Positions 6,450 to 12,097 of a stretch of 12,097 nt of DNA are shown here, in pieces (position 1 is the first letter of the stretch; every line of letters starts with the position of its first letter). This DNA comes from Pseudomonadota bacterium (lineage in GTDB: Bacteria > Pseudomonadota > Alphaproteobacteria > Rhizobiales > Xanthobacteraceae). Location: contig JAJYAH010000134.1 in assembly GCA_021779635.1 (NCBI GenBank), positions 1-12,097 of the forward strand. The letters run 5' to 3'. A model generated the notes under the pieces. It had not been told where the DNA came from. It saw only the letters and a list, made by a program, of their open reading frames with translations, and made no database searches. The position numbers and the translations under genes are program-made.

Positions 6450-6872
6450 ATGGACATGAACTTCGACTCCAATCCCGAGCATAGCGAGCAGTCCGGCGAG
6501 CCGGAGCCGCGCATCTCGAAGGCCCGCCTGAAGCGTGACGGCTGGCGGGAAGTGCGCGCCTTTATCGAGCCGACCGAGCCGCCGACTGGCACGACGAACG
6601 AGAGGCCGGAGGCTCGGACCGACGCCGAGAGGAAGGCTGATCAGCGCCAGCGTCAGCTCGCCGAGGGTCTGAAGCAGATCAATGTCGTCGCCCCTGAAGA
6701 TAACGACGCCCGCCTCCTCATCATGCAGGTCGCTAAGGCCATCAGGTCGAAGGCGGTTCGCCGCGACATCGCTGCCATTCTGGCCGACCGCGATCTCGTG
6801 AAGATCGGTCGCAGGGTGAGGCGGCTCCGCGGCAACGCGGCCGATCAGGTCCGCGCGCTGCTGCAGCTTTAG
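6450..6872 (+). CDS. Unrecognised 140-aa charged protein, possibly DNA-binding
   Basis: The first 60 residues are acidic, proline-rich and probably disordered. A charged helix (TDAERKADQRQRQLAEGLKQ, about 57-76) leads into INVVAPEDNDARLLIMQVAK (about 77-96), a strand followed by helices that recalls ribbon-helix-helix or similar small DNA-binding folds. The tail is very basic (KIGRRVRRLRGN). The family assignment is a guess from pattern only. A second ATG lies two codons downstream, and the Shine-Dalgarno is weak, so translation may depend on the gene 15 nt upstream. The next gene begins 28 nt on. Confidence 0.65.
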   Translation: MDMNFDSNPEHSEQSGEPEPRISKARLKRDGWREVRAFIEPTEPPTGTTNERPEARTDAERKADQRQRQLAEGLKQINVVAPEDNDARLLIMQVAKAIRSKAVRRDIAAILADRDLVKIGRRVRRLRGNAADQVRALLQL

Positions 6873-6900
6873 ACGTCCTAGCATTAAAGGATCCACGCCT

Positions 6901-7473
6901 ATGAACAGAGTGTACCTCGCCCAGCCGCTGTTCGACCGAAACAGCCCCGATTTCGAGCACCTTCCGAGCCTGCCGGCCAAGTTCACGCTGGACACCCCCG
7001 GCGCGCGGCTGGCGCTGGCGCTCAACTACTACACCGTCGAGGCCTACGCGCGGGAAGCGGATCGCGATGCGGCATGCGGCATGACCGCTCATCCGGACAT
7101 CATGTACGTGCCCACTGACGAGGTCTCCTCCGAGGAGGCTGAAATGATCGGCTGCGGATATTCCATCGATCATCCGAAATTCGAGAAGGTGCTCGATCCG
7201 ATCTTCTCCCGGCTGGTCGAACGCTTGATCGGCAAGATGATGGCCGCCGGCCGGAACGCAAAAGGTCCGATCGCCATGGAAGCGCTTTCGATTGCGCGGA
7301 CGCGCTACACGATCGAAGCCATAGCCAATCGCGACAGCATCCGGTTCGAGGTTGACGGTCTGGCCGTGTTCGAGAAACGCGATCGCGCGACGATCAACGC
7401 CACGTGCGCGTTTCTCGAAGAACGGCTCCATCTGCAGCTCCTGCCGACGCCGCCATCGCGAAAGGCTCATTAG
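6901..7473 (+). CDS. Unrecognised 190-aa protein
   Basis: ATG 6901 has AAAGGA with a 9-nt spacer. I do not recognise the family. Visible parts are a Leu/Ala helix (LALALNYYTVEAYAREADRD, about 37-56), an acidic loop (DEVSSEEAEM), the motif GCGYSIDHPKFEKVLDPIFS (about 84-103), and a C-terminal half ending in a helix rich in Arg/Glu/Leu. The protein looks soluble and cytoplasmic, with no signal peptide or membrane span. It is the last of three tightly spaced genes (6003-7473), which suggests a shared transcript and perhaps a shared function or complex. Confidence 0.7.
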   Translation: MNRVYLAQPLFDRNSPDFEHLPSLPAKFTLDTPGARLALALNYYTVEAYAREADRDAACGMTAHPDIMYVPTDEVSSEEAEMIGCGYSIDHPKFEKVLDPIFSRLVERLIGKMMAAGRNAKGPIAMEALSIARTRYTIEAIANRDSIRFEVDGLAVFEKRDRATINATCAFLEERLHLQLLPTPPSRKAH

Positions 7474-7543
7474 ATCCGCAGCACTTGCGCGGAATAGCGA
7501 AACGCATCGTCTGCGTGGTGGCGAACCAAACAGGGCAACGAAA

Positions 7544-8449
7544 ATGAACGAACTCATCCTCGATTCCACCATCCTTCATGCAGGACAGCTGAGCTGCTGG
7601 CCCATCCAGGAGAGGGGCCGTCCTCCGCTGCCTGCCTGCTTCGACCTGGCGCTCGGATCGGGTCTTCTCAAATTGACCCACGCGGCGATGCCGGACTGGG
7701 TCATGGTGTCGACTGAGCACATCCGCATCGCCGTGCCCGATGCCGTCAACATCACCCTTCTCCGCAAGGCGTTGGGCACCGGAGGCGTTCTTCGTTCGGC
7801 CCTGGTCGACTTGCGCTGGGCCGCGATCTCCGACCGGGGACTCCTCACCGCGTGCGGCGAGGTCTGGAAAAAGCTACAGAGCCTCGCAGAGCAGCCGGAC
7901 GGTCGTGGCGCCGAGCGCGATGACAACAAATTCGACGATCCGGTGATGCAGCCATACGATCGCTGGCGGTATGGCGTCGAGCGCAACGGAAACGAAGCCT
8001 CCACCGACAAGCCGCAAGTGTTGGCGTTCCCGATCACGCACGTCAATCGTGCGAGGGAGCGCAATCCCGACCTCGTCATCGATGAATTGTATGACCTGCT
8101 GGCGAACGGCCTCAGCCCGGTGATGGCCAAGATCGGCGTGCCCAGGCGCAGCGCCGATTATGCGGCGGTGCGCGCCGAATGGATCGAGATCGCGATCGAG
8201 TCTCTCGTGGCGAACATCCAGGAGGCCGTGAAGCGCTGGCCGGTCCTGCCGGGCGAGCCGTTCCAGCAGATCGTTTGGGTCGACGAAGGCATGTTCTTCA
8301 TCACGCTCGACACCATCGACGGCATGACCGTGGCCTCGGTGACGGCATCCAAGCAGGCACTGGAGGAGTTCAGCCTGGAAGTCCACAGGGTTGGGCACGT
8401 CCACCTAGCACGCGGTCTGGCGATGCTGCACCGAGCCTCGGTGTCCTGA
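7544..8449 (+). CDS. Unrecognised 301-aa protein
   Basis: ATG 7544 is chosen because AGGG lies 8 nt upstream; the open frame extends back to 7352, but that part overlaps the previous gene by 122 nt and reads as shadow (Arg-rich). I do not recognise the family. The N-terminal 100 residues look like a mixed alpha/beta domain (ALGSGLLKLTHAAMPDWVMV, about 37-56; IRIAVPDAVNITLLRKAL). A charged linker near 120-160 (RGAERDDNKFDD) separates it from a helical second domain (NPDLVIDELYDLLANGLSPV... EAVKRWPVLPG), which ends in strand-rich FFITLDTIDGMTVASV. No catalytic motif was found. Confidence 0.7.
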   Translation: MNELILDSTILHAGQLSCWPIQERGRPPLPACFDLALGSGLLKLTHAAMPDWVMVSTEHIRIAVPDAVNITLLRKALGTGGVLRSALVDLRWAAISDRGLLTACGEVWKKLQSLAEQPDGRGAERDDNKFDDPVMQPYDRWRYGVERNGNEASTDKPQVLAFPITHVNRARERNPDLVIDELYDLLANGLSPVMAKIGVPRRSADYAAVRAEWIEIAIESLVANIQEAVKRWPVLPGEPFQQIVWVDEGMFFITLDTIDGMTVASVTASKQALEEFSLEVHRVGHVHLARGLAMLHRASVS

Positions 8450-8537
8450 GTGGACTTAGGCCCAAGACTAGTCCCCAAACCCGCCGACGCTGCCGCTGGC
8501 GAGCACAGACACACAATATTCAATAGGAGTAGGCAAC

Positions 8538-9233
8538 ATGGCAAAGAGCAGCGACCCGGACGGGCCTGAACCTACGACCGATCACGGGCAGCTCGATCGC
8601 TCAGTGGCCCGCGAGCGCGACCTCGCGACGCGGTACCGGCACATCCGCAGCCATATGAACGTGACGCAAGCGCTGGAAAAGCTTGGCGGGATCGAGAACG
8701 CTGGATTCCAGGACCTGCTGGCGCAACTCGCCGATCTCGGCGTGATTATCGGCGCCGACACCGTTCTCCCCAAGCACCTGGCGCGCCGTCAGGAAAGATT
8801 TGGGCTGACGCTAGTCCTTCCGGGACACGAGCCGCTGATCTGGCTCAATTTGCTCAAGCACGACAGCGTCGCCGGTCTCGTCGACACCGTTGTCCACGAA
8901 GCTGTTCATTGCACGATCCGGCATCTCGGTCGTCTGCCGCGTACGCCGGAGCCCGACGAAGCGATTGCTTCCTATGGTGAGGAAGTCGTCGCCCTTGCCG
9001 GGGCGAACCTCATTCTGCGGAAGATCGAATTCTCCGCGCGTCGCGAAATCGCGCGGAACATGATCGCGCTGGCCAATTGCAGGACGGTCCTTGGCCGGCT
9101 CGGATGCAGTGAGCAGTTCCTGCGCGACAGGCTTGCCGAGGCGGAGCTCGCGGCGGACTTCCTCACGGATTTCGGCATCGACGTCGCCGCTCCCACCCCG
9201 GAAGATATCCAGTCGCGCTCCAGCCGCAAGTAG
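8538..9233 (+). CDS. Predicted zinc metallopeptidase (HExxH, ArdC/M78-like)
   Basis: This 231-aa protein carries VVHEAVH, with H120, E121 and H124 as the zinc-binding and catalytic trio, and a downstream pair E148/E149 in YGEEVVALAGANLIL that fits the third ligand of gluzincin-type enzymes. ArdC C-terminal domains and ImmA/IrrE proteases (M78) have a similar 'E-E-x-V-A' helix after HExxH, but here the rest (residues 1-90 and after 165) does not match either family that I know, and no ArdC ssDNA-binding domain is present. Possible roles: protease that cleaves a regulator, or anti-restriction factor. The N-terminal 30 residues are polar and disordered. GGAG and AGG lie just before the ATG. It is 88 nt downstream of the previous gene. 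Confidence 0.7.
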   Translation: MAKSSDPDGPEPTTDHGQLDRSVARERDLATRYRHIRSHMNVTQALEKLGGIENAGFQDLLAQLADLGVIIGADTVLPKHLARRQERFGLTLVLPGHEPLIWLNLLKHDSVAGLVDTVVHEAVHCTIRHLGRLPRTPEPDEAIASYGEEVVALAGANLILRKIEFSARREIARNMIALANCRTVLGRLGCSEQFLRDRLAEAELAADFLTDFGIDVAAPTPEDIQSRSSRK

Positions 9234-9300
9234 CGGGGTGCGGACTTAAGAACTGAGAACAAGCAATACCCAAGAAAGTAGCTTTCAGGAGCCGTCTAGA

Positions 9301-10572
9301 GTGAACAATCTCCCCAGGATTCTCGAAAAGATCGAAAGACTGGCCGCTGCGTGCCGCGAAGAGATCGAAGCCTCGGATCGTCCGCTCGACGCTATGCCCG
9401 TTCAATGGGTGTTGCCGTTCTTTTTCGTGCACCCGGACCATGCGGCAGACTGGTGGCAAAGCGTCCGTCCAGAAGTCTGGGAGCGGTTTCATCGTCTGAA
9501 ACAGGAACCGGAGCGCCTGATCATTCCGGAAGCGGAGTTGCAGAGGACGCCCTTCGCGTTGTCGCACGCGGAGATGCGACAATTCCGCAATGGTCCACTG
9601 CTTCGGATGTTGTCGCTGGTTGATTTGCGACTTCTTCGACATCGCGGCGGACGCCTCAAGCGTCACGTCGAGCTCGACATCCGCGAGGCACTGGAGTTCG
9701 AGGTGTTTCGGCGCGATCCGGAAATCGGCGCCCTGCTGTCCTGCATGCATGCGCAATTCGATGGCGCTGACGTGTCGGTGGTGAAGGGCGCCGGCTTGAA
9801 TAGGCTTGCAGAGCTTGCCTGGGTGCCCGGGATTCCGACGAAGGGAGCGCCCGCGGACGATACTTTGAGTGAGGAAGATCGCCGCCTTGCGCAGTTCGAG
9901 ACGCTGAGGTCGGAAGGCGAAAAGCTCGCGGTACGATGGCTCCCGGGCCTGACGGACCCAGTCGCAGCGGAGGCAACGGTCGTCGGACAGATTCGCGATT
10001 GTGTTGCTGGCGCCCGCTGGTCGCGAGCGGAGTTCGAGGATGCGATCAAGGCTGCGGCGAACTGGGTCCACACGCTGGCGAAGGCGTGCGTTCATACCAA
10101 AGAGGTCGCGGAAGAAAAGCACCAACTCGCCAAGCGCGCGAAGGACGTTGAAGCCTTGAAGCGACCCCCGAAGGACAACAATCCGTTTCATCAGGAGCCA
10201 ATGACGCGCCAGCAACATGAGTTATTCACTAGAAGCAAGTTTTCGGCGGTTGAGCTGGCGTTCGTTGCTGTGGCCGCCGATGTCGATCCGAACCTGGTCA
10301 CGGTCAACCACGTGCTGGCGACGACGGAATTCCGGCTGGCTCGCAAGCTGGGCCAAATCGGCCGCGGCCATCAGGCCGTCTTCGATCCGGAGGAGATCAG
10401 GGATCTGAACGAATTGATCTCGGGCGAGCAGGGCCGTGTCGAGGGCGCGATGTACCTTGACGTTCAGCAGTATCTGGCTGAGTGCATCCAAGACGTCATG
10501 GCGCTGCCCGGAGGCAAGGCCCGTCTGGATGAAGCGATCGCTCCCGGGCAGGATTTTGCGCTTCTGGATTAG
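9301..10572 (+). CDS. Unrecognised 423-aa protein with GTG start
   Basis: GTG 9301 has AGGAG 9 nt upstream (9287-9291), next to a small GAAAG/CTTTC hairpin (9274-9286); an in-frame ATG lies 31 codons on, but the GTG has the better ribosome site and keeps the helix ILEKIERLAAACREEIEA. I do not recognise the family. Residues about 40-120 are Trp/His/Arg-rich (FFFVHPDHAADWWQSVRPEV, LLRMLSLVDLRLLRHRGGRL). A long charged helix (AKACVHTKEVAEEKHQLAKR..., about 260-285) links to a C-terminal helical domain (AVELAFVAVAADVDPNLVTV, ARKLGQIGRGHQAVFDPEEI). No nucleotide-binding or nuclease motif, signal peptide or membrane span is seen. It is the longest and last gene of the run and is followed by a terminator-like hairpin. 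Confidence 0.7.
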   Translation: MNNLPRILEKIERLAAACREEIEASDRPLDAMPVQWVLPFFFVHPDHAADWWQSVRPEVWERFHRLKQEPERLIIPEAELQRTPFALSHAEMRQFRNGPLLRMLSLVDLRLLRHRGGRLKRHVELDIREALEFEVFRRDPEIGALLSCMHAQFDGADVSVVKGAGLNRLAELAWVPGIPTKGAPADDTLSEEDRRLAQFETLRSEGEKLAVRWLPGLTDPVAAEATVVGQIRDCVAGARWSRAEFEDAIKAAANWVHTLAKACVHTKEVAEEKHQLAKRAKDVEALKRPPKDNNPFHQEPMTRQQHELFTRSKFSAVELAFVAVAADVDPNLVTVNHVLATTEFRLARKLGQIGRGHQAVFDPEEIRDLNELISGEQGRVEGAMYLDVQQYLAECIQDVMALPGGKARLDEAIAPGQDFALLD

Positions 10573-10608
10573 GCCCGCTGGGGGCTACGACGCCGCTAGG
10601 CGGATTTT
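10573..10608 (+). terminator. Possible weak intrinsic terminator
   Basis: Two small hairpins follow the stop at 10572: GCCC/GGGC (10573-10585) and CGCC/GGCG (10591-10602). The second is followed by GATTTTTG. The stems are only 4 bp, so termination would be weak. The location between the unknown gene run and the ParA-like unit fits. Confidence 0.35.
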
Positions 10609-10707
10609 TGACCTCCCGCGCAATTAGGTCATTCATTTCCGAGACGGGTGCGGGGCGGATGGGCTCCTCTGGCCGTGATCGCTGAAGATCCGAGCCGAGA
10701 GGGAATC

Positions 10708-11553
10708 ATGTCGAAAAAGATGCGTAATGACGGCCTTGTGCTGCCGTTGAAGTTGCCCGCGACCACGATCATCACCCAGGACAAAGGGGGCGATGGAAAG
10801 AGCCTGGTCAGCCACGCGTTGTCCGAACGCGCACGGATTGCCGGGGTCCCGGTCGGCGTCGTCGAGGTCGACACCCAGGGAAAATCGCTGTCGGTCCTGG
10901 GGCCCCATGTGCTCTCGATCGCGACCGACGCGAAGATGGCGCGGCGCGATCCCAGTGCCGCCTTGCGTGCCCTGACGCCGCTCTATGACACCCTTGAGGC
11001 GACGGCCAAGGCCGGTGGCCTCACGGTGGTGGAGTTCGGGGCCAACGAAGCCTCGCGGGGTGCTTTGTGGACGGGGATGGTGGACCTGCAGGAAGATCTC
11101 TCGGCGCTCGGCGTCGAGGTCTTTGTGGTCACGCCCTTCACGGCTCAGGCTGAGTCGATGCGCCGGGGCGCCAAGTCGGCCTCGAGCTTTCTCGAAGTGC
11201 TTCCCGACGCCCACCTGGTCCTCATCGAAAACCAGCGCGATGGCGCGGTGAGCGATCTGCATCCTGCGAGCGATGCCGCCGAGGCGTATCGCACCTCGAT
11301 CATGCCGCTCGCCAAGAACGCGATCACCCTCTGCATGCCGATGATCGAGGCAGGCAGCTGGCGGCCCTTCGAGGCGCGCGGAGCGCGCCTGGTCGATGCG
11401 GTGATGATGCCGGTCGACGAGATCATGAAGGTGACGGGGCTGCCGCGGCCGGAGGCCAAGATGATCCGCGGCGATGTCGCGGCCTGGTGCTCGGAGATGT
11501 TTGCCGAGTTCGACAAGCTGATTGCATTCGAGGGTGACAAGAATGGCCAATGA
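10708..11553 (+). CDS. ParA/MinD-superfamily ATPase (TraL/MobD/VirC1-like)
   Basis: This 281-aa protein has a deviant Walker A KGGDGKS with signature Lys26 and P-loop Lys31, and VVEVDTQG (Asp55) in the switch I / Walker A' position. The Walker B strand reads LTVVEFGAN, with Glu109 where ParA usually has Asp. The P-loop lies close to the N-terminus and no DNA-binding domain precedes it, unlike plasmid ParA of type Ia. Such ParA-like ATPases occur in transfer regions (TraL, MobD, VirC1), where they help place the transfer complex; they also act in positioning of other cargo. ATG 10708 has GAGAGGG four bases upstream; the frame extends upstream to 10648 without a better start. It overlaps the next gene by 11 nt, so the two are probably translationally coupled. 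The superfamily is firm, the transfer role inferred. Confidence 0.8.
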   Translation: MSKKMRNDGLVLPLKLPATTIITQDKGGDGKSLVSHALSERARIAGVPVGVVEVDTQGKSLSVLGPHVLSIATDAKMARRDPSAALRALTPLYDTLEATAKAGGLTVVEFGANEASRGALWTGMVDLQEDLSALGVEVFVVTPFTAQAESMRRGAKSASSFLEVLPDAHLVLIENQRDGAVSDLHPASDAAEAYRTSIMPLAKNAITLCMPMIEAGSWRPFEARGARLVDAVMMPVDEIMKVTGLPRPEAKMIRGDVAAWCSEMFAEFDKLIAFEGDKNGQ

Positions 11554-12010
11554 GGAATTCGAGAACGCGGTTGCGGTAGCCACGGCAGATGCTTCCGCCA
11601 GCCGTAAGAAGCTCGGCTGCAGCTATGCAGCCGAGTTCCGGGCAGGTCCCGACACCTTCGATCCCCGCAAGCTCGTCCCTCTTGGCAAGGAGGGCCTGCT
11701 GTCATTCGTCACCACCGTGAGCGTGCCGACGCGGAGCCTCGAGCCGGCGAACGCGCCCGAGATCGATACCATCCAGACGAGTCCGGCCGATCTTGGCTGG
11801 CGCGATAAGCAGAACGTGCCGCTCCCCTTCGAGCTGGTTGCCCTGCTGTTCGGCGCTCTGGCCGGGATCGGGATCGTGTTCGGTTCGGCAATCGCGTTGA
11901 CCCCAAACGTGACGCGATCCGCTGCTCCGACGGGGTTCCGCCTCCTTCACCACGAGAGCTGGACCTCGGCGAGGTGGCCAAGGTCCTGGACGTCTCGCGT
12001 CCGGGCTTGA
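11543..12010 (+). CDS. Small single-pass membrane protein paired with the ParA-like ATPase
   Basis: ATG 11543 lies inside the last codons of the ATPase gene, with GAGGG 8 nt upstream. The 155-aa product has a soluble N-terminal part (about 1-92) and one hydrophobic segment, LPFELVALLFGALAGIGIVF (94-113), continuing with GSAIAL to about 119. A ParA-like gene followed by a small membrane protein recalls traL-traM of IncP plasmids, but I cannot show homology. The last 35 residues (from NVTRSAAPTG) turn Trp/Ser/Arg-rich, as in out-of-frame reading, while the +1 neighbouring frame is open to the window end and contains RELDLGEVAKVLDVSRPGL. A frameshift near 11885-11955 is therefore possible, in which case the gene would continue past the right edge. 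Confidence 0.55.
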   Translation: MANEEFENAVAVATADASASRKKLGCSYAAEFRAGPDTFDPRKLVPLGKEGLLSFVTTVSVPTRSLEPANAPEIDTIQTSPADLGWRDKQNVPLPFELVALLFGALAGIGIVFGSAIALTPNVTRSAAPTGFRLLHHESWTSARWPRSWTSRVRA

Positions 12011-12097
12011 GACCGAACCGAGCCGCGACGCCTGGGTGGCTCGCCTTGCGCTGCGCCGGGCCGGTCGGTAGCATCGCCCGATTCAGCGCTGGCTCGT

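Noticed and set aside
6090..7025. 311-aa minus-strand frame
   Set aside because: Antisense to three closely spaced plus-strand genes, two of them with good ribosome sites; shadow of high third-position GC.
7352..7543. Upstream extension of the 7544 gene
   Set aside because: Overlaps the preceding gene by 122 nt and reads as Arg-rich shadow; ATG 7544 has a ribosome site.
9163..10218. 351-aa minus-strand frame
   Set aside because: Antisense to the 9301 gene; rich in Arg/His/Leu with no motif.
10633..11583. 316-aa minus-strand frame
   Set aside because: Antisense to the ParA-like ATPase, whose P-loop proves the plus strand is coding.
1..12097. tRNA, rRNA, CRISPR array, IS element or integrase
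   Set aside because: No cloverleaf or T-loop signature, no regularly spaced repeats, no transposase or recombinase motifs were seen on either strand.

Overview
The window looks like accessory DNA of a GC-rich alphaproteobacterium, most likely Rhizobiales-like: a plasmid, or an integrated plasmid or conjugative element. The evidence is the gene content (a DUF932 protein followed by a ParB-like protein, a P4/D5-type helicase, a ParA-like ATPase, many orphan genes) and GC-rich codon use. I see no rRNA, tRNA, CRISPR array, transposase, integrase or ordinary chromosomal housekeeping gene. The genus is not determinable by eye.

Left arm (1-2357, minus strand): a DUF932 gene is followed by a ParB/Spo0J-type gene that runs off the left edge. 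Each is preceded by the same kind of 5' leader. An identical 6-bp outer stem encloses a different inner stem, an AGGAG-like sequence sits inside the fold, and the true Shine-Dalgarno lies just after the 3' arm. The pair probably forms one transcription unit in which each gene has its own copy of a structured control element.

Centre (2358-5485, plus strand): a 309-bp non-coding region with inverted repeats separates the divergent units and is the best place for promoters, possibly an origin. A 263-aa unrecognised protein with an AT-hook-like GRPR motif follows, then a 463-aa superfamily 3 helicase of the phage/plasmid primase P4 family that has no N-terminal primase domain. About 565 bp without a credible gene come next, with several hairpins. 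A roughly 55-65 bp element is duplicated, once just before the helicase gene and once before the next gene.

Right arm (5486-10572, plus strand): six collinear genes, some very closely spaced. The first has a short N-terminal motif seen in other accessory proteins. The fifth has HExxH plus a downstream Glu pair, as in ArdC/M78-like zinc metallopeptidases. The others are unrecognised. A weak terminator-like hairpin closes the run.

Right end (10573-12097, plus strand): a ParA/MinD-type ATPase of the TraL/MobD/VirC1 style overlaps by 11 nt a small protein with one membrane segment. The pair suggests conjugative transfer or mobilisation, or positioning, rather than classical partition, because the only ParB-like gene is 10 kb away on the other strand. 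Taken together, the window reads as replication (helicase), DUF932/ParB-like functions, an unexplained gene block and the start of a probable transfer region.
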